Positions 24,226-33,248 are shown, counted from the first letter of the stretch. The stretch: 64,000 nucleotides of DNA from Austwickia sp. (GCA_016711265.1 JADJTI010000006.1:124001-188000); one strand, 5' to 3'. Numbers and translations are program-made. Notes: generated from the letters alone by a model not told the origin.

Positions 24226-24246
24226 AACCGAAACAACCGAAACAAC
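24226..24246. promoter_or_regulatory. 9-bp direct repeats upstream of the second excisionase-type antitoxin
   Basis: AACCGAAAC is repeated at 24226-24234 and 24235-24243, followed by AAC. Same period and position type as the AAAACGAAC pair before the first antitoxin, with a different sequence. Probable cognate operator. Confidence 0.5.
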
Positions 24247-24398
24247 GTGCCCTTTGCTGGGGATCGCTGCAGACCCCAGAGTCAGCGAGGGGAGCCGTTG
24301 ATCCAGCGCGGACGGCGCCTCGCGCAGGAGCGGCCCAGCTCGGCTAGTGTCGTGAGGAGTGGGGCTCGTTTCGACTCGCCAGCCCCCGCCTCTCGGCG

Positions 24399-25721
24399 TC
24401 AACTGGTTTGGCGCAGGTAGCGGCCGAAGTGCGGCACCGTGAATGCGATTCGGCCGCGCTCGGCCGAGTAGATCAGGCCCTTCTTCAGCAGGGCATCGCG
24501 CGCAGGCGAGAGGGATTGCGGTTTGCGATCCAGATACTTGGCCACGTCCGCGGTCGACACCGACTCCGGAACCTCCGGCACTTCCCCGCCCCCGCCCACA
24601 CCCTCGCCGGCCTCGTCAGCCCCGTCCGCGGCCTCGTCACCAGCATCGTCACTGGCAGCCAGCCCGCCGTATGCCACGTCAGCCATCGCCCGCAGATACT
24701 CCCGCTCCCCCGGGGTGGCCCGCTCGTACCGGGAGCCGAAGAAGCCGACGGCCAGTTCGGCCTCAGCCTCGGGGGCCGCCACGGCCACATCCGCCGCCGT
24801 GATCGGGGTGGTCGGCGCGACGTCCCAGGCGACCTTGCCGTATGCCTGAATGAAGTACGGGTACCCGCCCGTGGCGGCGTACATCGCCGTCAGCGCAGCC
24901 GCATCGAACTCGGCGCCCTCTTCCCGGGCCGGCACCTGCAACGCGGCCTCCGCGGCAGCCCGATCCAGCCGGTCGATCCTGCTGTACCGGAACAACCGCT
25001 CCGAGTACGACTTGCTCGCCGACAGCACCGCCGGCAGGTGCGGCAGGCCCGCGCCCACCACGATCACCGGCAGCCCGTTCTGGCTGATCTCATGGCAGGC
25101 GGCACACATCGCTGACACATCTTCGGGTCCAAGGTCCTGCATCTCGTCGATGAAGATCGCGACCCCTTTGCCGACATCCGCGGCCAGCCCGCCCGCGTCG
25201 GTCAGCAGTTCCACCAGGTCGATCTCGATGTCGCCGGAGTCGGCACGTCCAGTTTGGGCCGGTACGTCGATGCCGGGCTGCCAGCGATCCCGCATCCCCC
25301 CGCCGGCGCGGGCCCCGCGGGCAGCACCGGTCGTCGTACCGGCGGGTGAACCGCCCGGGTCCCGCAGCGCGAACGCCTTGATGACCCCGAGCACCTGGTC
25401 CACCTCATCGCTTTGCGGGTGGCCCAGTTCGCGCACCGCCACGTGCAGCGCCGCCGCCATCGGGCGCCGCAGCCGCTGGTCGGGGCGTGCCTCGAACTTG
25501 CCGGTGCCCCACCCCGCCCGCACCGCGGCCGAACGCAAGGCGTTCAGCAGCACGGTCTTGCCCACCCCGCGCAGCCCGGTCAGCACCACCGAGCGTTCCG
25601 GTCGGCCCCGGGCCACCCGCTCGAGCACCACGTCGAAGGTGCGCAGCTGCTCGTCGCGGCCTGCCAGCTCGGGGGGCCGCTGCCCTGCCCCGGGAGCGTA
25701 CGGATTGCGGATCGGGTCCAC
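24399..25721 (-). CDS. AAA family ATPase (ORC/STAND-like), function unknown
   Basis: A 440-residue P-loop ATPase. The N-terminus PPELAGRDEQLRTFDVVLER resembles AAA_16/Orc-type proteins; Walker A is GLRGVGKT, Walker B VAIFIDEMQDL, then VIVVGAGLPHLPAVLS and a YSRIDRLD arginine-finger-like stretch. The C-terminus looks like a small winged helix (AKYLDRKPQSLSPARDALLKKG). Such proteins occur in prophage or defence regions and as solitary regulators; nothing here shows the partner. It is divergent from the AMP-dependent ligase and ends the toxin-antitoxin region. Confidence 0.8.
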   Translation of the reverse strand: MDPIRNPYAPGAGQRPPELAGRDEQLRTFDVVLERVARGRPERSVVLTGLRGVGKTVLLNALRSAAVRAGWGTGKFEARPDQRLRRPMAAALHVAVRELGHPQSDEVDQVLGVIKAFALRDPGGSPAGTTTGAARGARAGGGMRDRWQPGIDVPAQTGRADSGDIEIDLVELLTDAGGLAADVGKGVAIFIDEMQDLGPEDVSAMCAACHEISQNGLPVIVVGAGLPHLPAVLSASKSYSERLFRYSRIDRLDRAAAEAALQVPAREEGAEFDAAALTAMYAATGGYPYFIQAYGKVAWDVAPTTPITAADVAVAAPEAEAELAVGFFGSRYERATPGEREYLRAMADVAYGGLAASDDAGDEAADGADEAGEGVGGGGEVPEVPESVSTADVAKYLDRKPQSLSPARDALLKKGLIYSAERGRIAFTVPHFGRYLRQTS

Positions 25722-25832
25722 GATGCCACGATATAGCCGACTCTAGATTTCAGCTAATAGGCCCGCAGACACGCGTAGGCCGAATGCCCATGGCTATAGC
25801 CCAACGGGCGATCGCCCTGCCAGTCTGTCCCC

Positions 25833-27503
25833 ATGGAAAGCACCATGCAGGCTCCCCCGCTCCTGATCGGCCACATCCTGACTTACGGCACTACGTGCCA
25901 CGCCAACCAGGAGGTGGTGACCTGGGGCGCGGACGGCGCGCGCAGGATGACCTTCCGGCAGGTCGGTGAGCAGGCGGCTCAGCTCGCGCACGCGCTGCGC
26001 TCCCTGGGGATCACCGGTGACCAGCGGGTGGCGACGTTCATGTGGAACAACGCCGAACACCTCGTCGCCTACCTCGCCGTCCCGGCGATGGGCGCCGTAC
26101 TGCACGCCTGGAACATCCGGCTCTCACCCGATCAGGTCATCTACATCGCCAACCACGCCGGTGCCGAGGTCGTCATGGTCGACGACACGCTGCTCGCCCC
26201 GTTCCGGCAGATGCTGCCGCACCTGCCCAAGATCCGGCACGTCATCGTCAACGGCACGGTCGACGACGCCACGATGGCCGACATCCAGGCAGTGGACCAC
26301 GTCGAAGGCGCGCATCGGTACGCCGACCTGCTGGCCGACCACCCGACCACCTACGCCTGGCCGGATGACCTCAACGAGCTGGACGCGTCCTCGATGTGTT
26401 ACACATCCGGCACAACGGGGAACCCCAAGGGTGTCGCGTACTCCCATCGCGCCAACTACCTGCACGCCGTCGCCGTGGCGATGACCCTCAAGGTGCAAGA
26501 GGGCGACCGGGTGCTCGTGGTCGTACCGCTCTTCCACGCCAACGGGTGGGGATTGGCGTACGCCGCCCTGGCCGCCGGAGCCAGCATGATGATGCCCGAC
26601 CGCTACCTCCAAGGCGCACCACTGGCGCAGTTCATCGAGGCCGAGAAGATCACCAAGGGCGCCGGTGTGCCGACCGTCTGGAACGACCTGCTGCAGACCG
26701 TCGAGAAGACGGGCGGTGACCTGTCCAGCTGCACCATGCTCATGGTCGGCGGAGCGCCTTGCCCGCCGGCCCTCATGCGGGCCTTCCATGACCGGCACAA
26801 CATCGACCTGATTCACGGCTGGGGCATGACCGAGATGACGCCGGTGGGCACGCTGGCCTTCCCCCCGACGGCGGTGAAGGAAGGCTCGGATGAGTACTGG
26901 CGTTACCGCGCCACCCAGGGGCGGCTGCTGGTCGGCGTCGAAGGCCGGCTCACCACCCCCGAAGGCACCCTGGCGCCGCATGACGGCGAAAGCGTCGGCG
27001 AGGTCGAGGTCCGCGGGCCGTGGATCACCGCGTCGTATTACCTCAACGGCACCGAGTCCGAGGCCGAGAAGGCCGACATGCAGTCGAAGTTCCACGACGG
27101 CTGGCTGCGCACCGGTGACGTCGGCACGCTCAGCGCCGACGGCTACCTGGTACTCACCGACCGGGCCAAGGACGTCATCAAGTCCGGTGGCGAGTGGATC
27201 AGCTCGGTGCTGCTGGAGAACGCGATCATGGCCCACCCCGAGGTGGTGGAGGCCTCCGTGGTCGGGATCCCGGACGAGAAATGGGGTGAGCGGCCGCTGG
27301 CGACCGTCGTACTGCGCGAAGGCAGCACCGCCACGCTGGCCGAACTCGCCGACTCCCTCACCGACAAGGTCGCCAAGTGGCAGGTGCCCGAGCATTGGGT
27401 GATCGTCGATGAGGTGCCCAAGACCAGTGTGGGCAAGTTCGACAAGAAGGTGATCCGCAGCCGGTACGCCGATGGGGACTTCACGGTCAACACGGTCCGG
27501 TAG
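25833..27503 (+). CDS. Fatty-acyl-CoA synthetase (AMP-dependent ligase, FadD-type)
   Basis: A 556-residue member of the ANL superfamily. Motifs in order: MCYTSGTTGNPKGVAYSHR (P-loop), HGWGMTEMTPV (A5), GWLRTGDVG (A7/A8 Asp), DRAKDVIKSGGEWIS (hinge) and KTSVGKFDKK with the C-terminal catalytic Lys. It activates a medium- or long-chain fatty acid with ATP and joins it to CoA. Length and motif spacing are normal. It stands alone, divergent from the AAA ATPase gene, so its substrate cannot be narrowed. Confidence 0.92.
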   Translation: MESTMQAPPLLIGHILTYGTTCHANQEVVTWGADGARRMTFRQVGEQAAQLAHALRSLGITGDQRVATFMWNNAEHLVAYLAVPAMGAVLHAWNIRLSPDQVIYIANHAGAEVVMVDDTLLAPFRQMLPHLPKIRHVIVNGTVDDATMADIQAVDHVEGAHRYADLLADHPTTYAWPDDLNELDASSMCYTSGTTGNPKGVAYSHRANYLHAVAVAMTLKVQEGDRVLVVVPLFHANGWGLAYAALAAGASMMMPDRYLQGAPLAQFIEAEKITKGAGVPTVWNDLLQTVEKTGGDLSSCTMLMVGGAPCPPALMRAFHDRHNIDLIHGWGMTEMTPVGTLAFPPTAVKEGSDEYWRYRATQGRLLVGVEGRLTTPEGTLAPHDGESVGEVEVRGPWITASYYLNGTESEAEKADMQSKFHDGWLRTGDVGTLSADGYLVLTDRAKDVIKSGGEWISSVLLENAIMAHPEVVEASVVGIPDEKWGERPLATVVLREGSTATLAELADSLTDKVAKWQVPEHWVIVDEVPKTSVGKFDKKVIRSRYADGDFTVNTVR

Positions 27504-27590
27504 GGGCGGAACTCACGCCGCGGGCGGCCGGCGATCGACCGCCCGCGGCGCCGCTTGGGACGGCCCCCGATCACGGGTACGGTGCCGCAC

Positions 27591-27995
27591 ATGACCTCGC
27601 TCATCGAGAACATCAGCGTCGACTGCGCGGACCCCTACCGGCTCTGCCAGTTCTGGTCGCAGGTGTTGGATCTGCCGCTCCACCCAGACAACGAGGAGTA
27701 CGACGACGAGGTCGGCATTCCGTTCCCGGACGGCGGCGAGCTGCTCTTCCTGAAGGTGCCCGAGCCGAAGGCCACCAAGAACCGGCTGCACCTGTGCTTG
27801 CGTCCCGAGCAGCCGCGTGACCTTGAGGTCCAGCGACTGCTGGGCCTCGGCGCGACCATGGTTGCCGACCGCCGAAACCCGGACGGCACCGGCTGGGCCG
27901 TGCTGGGCGACCCGGAGGGCAACGAATTCTGCGTCCTGCGCAGCGCCGCCGAACGCGAAGGCGACTCCGAGACCGACGCCAACGCCGACGCTTGA
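27591..27995 (+). CDS. VOC superfamily protein
   Basis: A 134-residue glyoxalase-like protein of the type annotated as VOC/DUF in actinobacteria: ISVDCADPYRLCQFWSQVL, LHLCLRPEQPRDLEVQRL, GWAVLGDPEGNEFCVLRS. ATG 27591 gives the normal start; upstream in-frame codons are intergenic. Its TGA (27993-27995) lies inside the left arm of the third 46-bp hairpin element, so transcription probably ends at the stop codon. The reaction is unknown. Confidence 0.85.
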   Translation: MTSLIENISVDCADPYRLCQFWSQVLDLPLHPDNEEYDDEVGIPFPDGGELLFLKVPEPKATKNRLHLCLRPEQPRDLEVQRLLGLGATMVADRRNPDGTGWAVLGDPEGNEFCVLRSAAEREGDSETDANADA

Positions 27996-28037
27996 GTGCG
28001 AGGTACGGCTCGACATCGAGCCGTACCTCGCCCTTAA
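27992..28037. repeat. 46-bp inverted-repeat element, copy 3
   Basis: Two 22-nt arms around CA with the shared core CGGCTCGACATCGAGCCG. The inner 16 bp (27998-28013 and 28016-28031) pair perfectly and the outer ends carry TTGAG/CTTAA. It overlaps the stop codon of the VOC gene. The middle of the arms differs from copy 1 but is still self-complementary. Confidence 0.85.
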
Positions 28038-28137
28038 GAGCAGTCCGGGCCGGGAGGTGATGCGATACCGCTGTCTAGCGCTCTCTACCGCACGGACTAG
28101 CAGTCGCTAGATCGGCCGATCGACCGCCGCGGAGTCG

Positions 28138-28497
28138 CTACTCCACCGTCGGGGCCCCCGGGCCGTCGTGCTGCAGCGGCCGGTTCTGCCGATGCCACTC
28201 CAGCATGCCGCCGTCCAGGTTGACGGCGTCGAACCCTTCGGCTCGCAGGAACGTCACCGCACGAGAGGCCCGGCCGCCACCACGGCAGGTCACGACGACG
28301 GGTCGCCCGGCGGGCAGCTCGGTCAGGCGGTCCTCCAGGCTGCCCAACGGCAGGTGCACGGCATCCGGCGCGTGGCCGCGATCCCATTCGTCCTGATTCC
28401 GCACGTCCACCAGAACGTGATTGTCGGGCAGATCGAAGTGCGGCACCGAGGGGACATCGGGCTGGCGATCCGCCGGAATCCTGGTCATGTTCGCCAT
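28138..28497 (-). CDS. Rhodanese-like sulfurtransferase domain protein
   Basis: A 119-residue single rhodanese domain: VLVDVRNQDEWDRGHAPDAV, then the active-site loop CRGGGRAS with the persulfide Cys, and AVNLDGGMLEWHR at the end. It may carry sulfur or serve as a small regulatory phosphatase-like domain; the 6-residue loop favours sulfur transfer. ATG 28497 (MANMTRI) is chosen, with ATG 28488 as alternative. It lies after the Fpg-family gene on the same strand. Confidence 0.88.
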   Translation of the reverse strand: MANMTRIPADRQPDVPSVPHFDLPDNHVLVDVRNQDEWDRGHAPDAVHLPLGSLEDRLTELPAGRPVVVTCRGGGRASRAVTFLRAEGFDAVNLDGGMLEWHRQNRPLQHDGPGAPTVE

Positions 28498-28584
28498 GCT
28501 CTCATCGGCCCGTTGCCGAGGCCACCCGGCGCCATCCCATCCGTCGATGCATCGGAGATCAGACACAAGCAACCCGACGAAGAC

Positions 28585-29445
28585 CTACTTGAGCAGCCGA
28601 GACATCCGTCGGTCGGCCAACGGTTTCCCGCCGGTCTGACAGGTGGCGCAATACTGCAACGAGGAGTCCGCGAACGACACCTCGCGGACCTCATCGCCGC
28701 ATTCCGGGCACGCGTGACCGGTCCTGCCGTGCACCCGCATCCCCGCCCGCTTGGCGTCCTTCAACTCCTTGGCGGGCTTGCCCGAAGCGGCCCGGACGGC
28801 GCCCTCCAGGGTCGCGCGCAACGCGTCGTACAGGCTCCCGACCCGCTCCGGTGGCAGGGTCGCGGCCACCGCGAACGGGGACATCCGAGCCACGTGAAGG
28901 ATCTCGTCCGAATAGGCGTTACCGATGCCCGCGATCACACTCTGATCCCGCAGCAGGCCCTTGATCTGGGTACGACGCCCGGCCAACAGGGCTGCGAACA
29001 CCTCCGCGGTGAAGTCGGCCGACAGCGGATCGGGTCCGAGGGCCGCGATCCCCGGAACCTGCGCGGGATCCCGGACCAGGTACGCCGCCAGGCGCTTCTG
29101 CGTGCCGGCCTCGGTGAGATCGAACCCGCTCCCGTCGTCGAAACGCACCCGCACCGCGATCGGTAACTTGCCGGGCTTGAGGCGGGTCGCCGGGATCGTC
29201 TCGCTCCACCGCAGCCACCCCGCCCGCGCCAGGTGAAAGACCAGGTGCAGGCCGTCGGCGTCGACGTCGATGAACTTCCCATGCCGGCCGACCCGGTCCA
29301 CCGGCGCCCCGGCCAGTGCCGTAGGAGCCGGGTCGTACGTCTTGAGCACCGCGATCGAGCCGACTTCCATGCCCGTGATCACCCGCCCGGCCAAGCGAAG
29401 CCCCAGAAAGTCGGCCAGCGCCTGGACCTCGGGCAACTCCGGCAT
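28585..29445 (-). CDS. Fpg/Nei family DNA glycosylase
   Basis: A 286-residue base-excision repair enzyme. The N-terminal PELPEVQALAD carries the catalytic Pro2 and Glu3; IKGLLRDQSVIAGIGNAYSD is the helix-two-turn-helix; the C-terminal zinc finger is CPECGDEVREV with CATC later. It removes oxidised bases and nicks the strand. Conserved GRHGKFIDV is present. The zinc finger and Pro2 are intact, so it should be active; whether it is closer to Fpg or Nei cannot be settled by eye. It lies 10 nt from the App1-like gene. Confidence 0.92.
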   Translation of the reverse strand: MPELPEVQALADFLGLRLAGRVITGMEVGSIAVLKTYDPAPTALAGAPVDRVGRHGKFIDVDADGLHLVFHLARAGWLRWSETIPATRLKPGKLPIAVRVRFDDGSGFDLTEAGTQKRLAAYLVRDPAQVPGIAALGPDPLSADFTAEVFAALLAGRRTQIKGLLRDQSVIAGIGNAYSDEILHVARMSPFAVAATLPPERVGSLYDALRATLEGAVRAASGKPAKELKDAKRAGMRVHGRTGHACPECGDEVREVSFADSSLQYCATCQTGGKPLADRRMSRLLK

Positions 29446-29455
29446 GACGGCCTCC

Positions 29456-30520
29456 TCAGCGCACCCGCGCCAGCACGTTCAGGACCTGCGCCAGCAGGCC
29501 GTAGCCGTCCGGGTGGCGCACCACCGGGGTCTCACGCCGTACCCGCGGGAAGAACAACTCCTCGTTGCTGACCGGCAGACCGTGCGCCAACACCTGCTCA
29601 GCGGCCGACAGTTCTCGGATCGCCACGCAACTGACCACGTCAGGACGGTCCCGCGCGAAGTCCCCGTAGATCTTGGGGTCGTGCTGGCCGTCGTCGCCGA
29701 CCAAGACCCACCGGATGAACGGGAACTCCCGCGCGAGCCGGTGCAGGTTCTCTCGCTTGTGGTCCTGGCCGGAACGGAAGAAACCGGTGTTCGTCGGACC
29801 CCAGTCGGTCAGCAACAGCGGACCGGCGGGGTAGGCGTGACTGGCCAGGAAGCGGGTCAGCGTCGGCGCGGTGTTCCACGCGCCCGTCGACAGGTAGAAG
29901 ATCGGGGCGCCCGGGTGCGCCTCCAGAAGCCGACGGTACATCGGCGCCATCCCCGGCACGATGTGGCGGGCCTGCTCGTGCATGACGAAGGTGTTCCACG
30001 CGGCGATCAACGGCCGCGGCAACAAGGTCGAGATGACCGTGTCGTCGATATCGCTGACCAGGCCAAAGGTGACCGATGGGTCGACCACGACGACCCGCGC
30101 CTGGACCGGCTTGCCGCCGTCCGGCTCGATGCTCACCTCGTGCCACCCGGGCGTCAGGTCGTGCTCGGTGACCGTGAGGTCGACGTACCCACCGCGATCG
30201 GTCCGGGTGCGATGGGCAACCCCGTTCACCGTGACGGTGACCCCGCGGTCGATGGCCTGCGCCGTGATGAACGCTCGCCACCCACGCACCAACGGCTCCG
30301 GGCCCAGGGTGGCGCGGGTTGTGCCGGCGTCAGCGTGTACCTGGTCTTCATCGAGGGCATGCCGGGACAGCAGCACCCGCCCGAGCACCCGCAGGAACGC
30401 GGGAGTTCCGTACCCGGTGTGAGCGACTGCGCGCGGTTGCCATCCGCGGCGGACCATCAAGCTGGTGGTACGCCGGTGGAACGCGTCTTCGATGAGTGCG
30501 GCCGCGTGCATCCGGGGCAT
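29456..30520 (-). CDS. App1-like phosphatidate phosphatase family protein (DUF2183)
   Basis: A 354-residue HAD-type protein. The catalytic motif is SDIDDTVIST, with WNTFVMHEQARHIVPGMAPM and FYLSTGAWNTAP after it, and WVLVGDDGQHDPKIYGDFA near the end, all typical of the App1/DUF2183 family. An N-terminal beta-rich region precedes it. Yeast App1 dephosphorylates phosphatidate; bacterial members are uncharacterised. ATG 30520 is chosen because the upstream frame has no family similarity. Co-directional with the Fpg-family gene, 10 nt apart. Confidence 0.88.
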   Translation of the reverse strand: MPRMHAAALIEDAFHRRTTSLMVRRGWQPRAVAHTGYGTPAFLRVLGRVLLSRHALDEDQVHADAGTTRATLGPEPLVRGWRAFITAQAIDRGVTVTVNGVAHRTRTDRGGYVDLTVTEHDLTPGWHEVSIEPDGGKPVQARVVVVDPSVTFGLVSDIDDTVISTLLPRPLIAAWNTFVMHEQARHIVPGMAPMYRRLLEAHPGAPIFYLSTGAWNTAPTLTRFLASHAYPAGPLLLTDWGPTNTGFFRSGQDHKRENLHRLAREFPFIRWVLVGDDGQHDPKIYGDFARDRPDVVSCVAIRELSAAEQVLAHGLPVSNEELFFPRVRRETPVVRHPDGYGLLAQVLNVLARVR

Positions 30521-30962
30521 GTCCGCAAGGTAGCTCAGATCGGCCGGGCAGGCACCCCGGCTGGGGTCCTCACCGGCGCTTTCGCTCAACTCCCCGCGCC
30601 GTGGGCCGACTGGTGGGGTAGCACCACCAGCGGATCGACGTACGCCGAAAGGACTCGGCTGCGAGTCGGATGGGAGCGCCCGGGGCATGTGGGATCGACG
30701 GCACGGCGATCGCGCACGCACCCTGCGCACCGGCGCTCCTGCCCCCACTCGCCGATGCGTCGTCGGTGAACCACGCGCCAGGCACGGCGAGCACCCACGC
30801 TCGTGCCGGCCGCGCACCGCCCCCCTGGCCCGCAACCACGCGCGGCCCACTCGCGGGCAGGGTGTCGGGTGCCGACATACCGGTGGCCTGGACGAAGTAT
30901 GGTCGGCCCACCACGTGGGTAATGTCTTGGCGGACAAGCTCCCAGCCGAGACGAGGACCCCC
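30521..30962. other. Intergenic region between the App1-like and YihY genes
   Basis: A 442-bp gap between divergent genes. Open frames are present on both strands but are low in motif content and Arg/Pro-rich, as expected of shadow reading. It must hold the promoters of both genes; none was clear. Confidence 0.5.
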
Positions 30963-32057
30963 ATGGCCGCCGAGGGCACCAGCGTTGACAAGGCTCACAC
31001 CGCGCCCGACCCCGACGACCCGCGCAAGCCGGACAGCCCCACGGACCTTCCCGCACCATCGTGGAAGTACCTGATCCCCAAGGCCTTGCACGAGTTCAAT
31101 CGGGATCAGTGCACCGACATCGCCGCCGCGCTCACGTACTACGCGGTGTTGGCGCTCTTCCCTGCGATGCTGGCGCTGATCTCTCTGCTGGGGGTGTTCG
31201 GGGAGGGCGAGCGGACGGTGCAGACCCTGCTCGACATGGTCGGAGGCGTGGTTCCGCAGGACTCCCTGCAGGAGATCCGGCCGGTCATCGACTCGATGGT
31301 CAACACCAACGCGGCAGGATTCGCGCTGTTCACCGGTCTGCTGGGGGCATTGTGGTCGGCCTCGGGGTACGTCGGCGCCTTCGGGCGAGCGATGAACCGG
31401 ATCTACGAGGTCGATGAGGGCCGGCCGATCTGGAAACTGCGCCCGCTGTTCCTCGGGCTGACGATGCTGATCGTCGTCCTGGTCGCCGTCGTCCTGGTGG
31501 GCCTGGTGGTCAGCGGTCCGGTGGCGCAGGGGGTCGGGGAACTCATCGGACTGGGCAGCACAGCGGTCACGCTGTGGAACTGGGCCAAGTGGCCGATCAT
31601 GCTCCTTCTGGTCGTGCTGATCGTGGCGTTGTTGTACTACGTGACGCCCAACGTGCAGCAGCCCACGTTCCGGTGGCTGTCCATCGGTGCGCTGATCGCG
31701 ATCACCGTGTGGGTGCTGGCCTCCGCCGCGTTCGGCTTCTACCTGTCCCGCTTCGGCAACTACGAGAAGACGTACGGCGCCCTGGCAGGTGTGATCATCA
31801 TGCTGCTGTGGCTGTGGATCACGAACCTGGCCCTGATGTTCGGCGCCGAGTTCGACTCCGAGATGGAGCGGGCCCGCCAGCTGCAGGCCGGCATCAAGGC
31901 GGAAGAGACGTTGCAGCTACCGCCCCGGGCCACCTCGGGCAGCGAGAAGAAGGCCGAAAAGCACGAGGAGAAGATCGAGGACGGCCGCCGCCTGCGGCTG
32001 CAAGCGGAGGAGGCGGGCGTCGTACCTCCGGAGAAGGACGGCGGCCCCGACCGCTGA
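30963..32057 (+). CDS. YihY/BrkB family integral membrane protein
   Basis: A 364-residue membrane protein with six hydrophobic segments: AAALTYYAVLALFPAMLALI is the family's first helix, LGALWSASGYVGAFGRAMN follows, then long hydrophobic runs, and YGALAGVIIMLLWLWITNL with ALMFGAEFDSEM at the end. The N-terminal 40 residues and the C-terminal 50 are charged and cytoplasmic. Once annotated as ribonuclease BN, the family is now seen as a transporter or lipid-related membrane protein of unknown role. The ATG at 30963 follows GAGACGAGGACCCCC. Confidence 0.9.
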   Translation: MAAEGTSVDKAHTAPDPDDPRKPDSPTDLPAPSWKYLIPKALHEFNRDQCTDIAAALTYYAVLALFPAMLALISLLGVFGEGERTVQTLLDMVGGVVPQDSLQEIRPVIDSMVNTNAAGFALFTGLLGALWSASGYVGAFGRAMNRIYEVDEGRPIWKLRPLFLGLTMLIVVLVAVVLVGLVVSGPVAQGVGELIGLGSTAVTLWNWAKWPIMLLLVVLIVALLYYVTPNVQQPTFRWLSIGALIAITVWVLASAAFGFYLSRFGNYEKTYGALAGVIIMLLWLWITNLALMFGAEFDSEMERARQLQAGIKAEETLQLPPRATSGSEKKAEKHEEKIEDGRRLRLQAEEAGVVPPEKDGGPDR

Positions 32058-32443
32058 GCACCAGGTTCTCATCGACCAACCGACCATTCGACCAACCGAC
32101 CATTCGACGTTGCGACCCCCGTCCGGCCCCTGGCCAGGCGGGGTCTCTTCGTTGCGGAAGAGGTCGGGCCGTAAGCCTGCGCGCGGTAGGTTATGACGCA
32201 GCAGCGCGCCATCGAACCGCTGTTACCTGCGAAACAGTCCGGGCCATAGACGTATTCGTCCTCGTAGTGCCATTCTGGGGTGGCTGACCCGTGACGAGTG
32301 CTCCCTCCGCCCCCCGTCTCTGGTTGACAGAACTTGCCGTTTGGTCGGACGTCCAGTAAAGTCATACGTGCGACCTGGACAACCGTCCCGGTCTCTCGTC
32401 CGGGGGGTCGGACGGGTTACGGGGAATGTTGGGGGACATCACG
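32058..32443. other. Intergenic region with a 16-bp tandem repeat
   Basis: The gap holds GACCAACCGACCATTC twice in tandem (32074-32089, 32090-32105) just after the YihY stop, then a weak GACCCC...GGGGTC stem near 32115-32145 that could be a terminator. A TTGACA box at 32324-32329 has no well-spaced -10 partner. No gene is supported. Confidence 0.55.
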
Positions 32444-33067
32444 ATGAGCATCATTCACGTGGCACTCATGGCGTTGGCTGGGGGAGCCTTCGTCGCGACT
32501 GCCGCGGCCGGCCGGAGCTTGCGCCGGACGCCGGGGGGCGTCCACACGCAGTTCGTCGGCCTGGTCGCGACCGCCGCTCTCGTCGTTGGTAACGCCGTCT
32601 GCGCCCTGCCCGGCACGCCCTCGTGGTACGCCACCGCAGTGATGGTGGCTACCGCGGCGGGTCTGGGCTGGCTGTTCATGACACTCACGCACACCCTGCG
32701 CGAGGCAGTGCAGCAGTCCGCTACCAGCGCGGTCGTCGTACCGGGCAGGTTGGCGCACGCCGAACCCGAGCCCGTGCTGGCCACCGTTCACCGGCTTCCG
32801 GTCAACCGCCCGCGGGTGGCCGGAGCGGACGTGGTGACCTCGATGGACATGCACGACGTGGGGCCGGCGGGCAGCCGGACGGCGGCGAGCAGCACGGTGT
32901 ACGTCGCCTCGAACCTGGACGCGTACGTGCCCGAGTCGTCCATCGAGCGTCGCAACCGGGCGTTGCGCGGGCGCCGGGACCCGGCGGAGGCGATGCGCCG
33001 GCTGCGGGTGGCTCAGGCGTACAACCACACGCCGAACCGCCAGGGTCGCGTGCGGCACACCTTGTAA
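32444..33067 (+). CDS. Hypothetical membrane protein
   Basis: A 207-residue protein of no recognised family. The first 85 residues hold three hydrophobic helices (VALMALAGGAFVATAAAG, GLVATAALVVGNAVCALP and TAVMVATAAGLGWLFMTL); the rest is polar, ending in an Arg-rich tail with RRNRALRGRRDPAEAMRRLR. ATG 32444 is chosen because GGGGGA lies 7 nt upstream; an ATG at 32426 is in frame but has no such site. The tail suggests a cytosolic binding surface. It converges on putP, sharing a strong hairpin. Confidence 0.75.
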   Translation: MSIIHVALMALAGGAFVATAAAGRSLRRTPGGVHTQFVGLVATAALVVGNAVCALPGTPSWYATAVMVATAAGLGWLFMTLTHTLREAVQQSATSAVVVPGRLAHAEPEPVLATVHRLPVNRPRVAGADVVTSMDMHDVGPAGSRTAASSTVYVASNLDAYVPESSIERRNRALRGRRDPAEAMRRLRVAQAYNHTPNRQGRVRHTL

Positions 33068-33158
33068 ACAGATGGGCATCCGTCCCGGCCGGTGGGGGGA
33101 AACCCGACCGGGACGATGAACGGCAGAACCAGGGGAACCCGCAGGGGACGCGGGAAAG

Positions 33159-33198
33159 CATCAAGGGCGTGCACGTGGGGACGTGCACGCCCTTGATG
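33159..33198. terminator. Perfect 18-bp hairpin between converging genes
   Basis: CATCAAGGGCGTGCACGT (33159-33176) and ACGTGCACGCCCTTGATG (33181-33198) pair fully around a GGGG loop. It serves both the hypothetical membrane gene and putP as a bidirectional terminator. Confidence 0.9.
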
Positions 33199-33205
33199 TC
33201 GTTCC

Positions 33206-33237
33206 GGGTGGTGCTTGGGTGGTGCTTGGGTGGTGCT
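33206..33237. repeat. 11-bp tandem repeat next to the terminator
   Basis: GGGTGGTGCTT occurs at 33206-33216 and 33217-33227, with a third copy starting at 33228 and diverging in its last bases. It sits between the hairpin and the end of putP. No function is visible. Confidence 0.6.
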
Positions 33238-33248
33238 GAGCGAAAGGG

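Noticed and set aside
32324..32362. TTGACA box followed by TAAAGT as a sigma-70 promoter for the hypothetical membrane protein
   Set aside because: The spacing between the boxes is 27 nt, far from 16-18.
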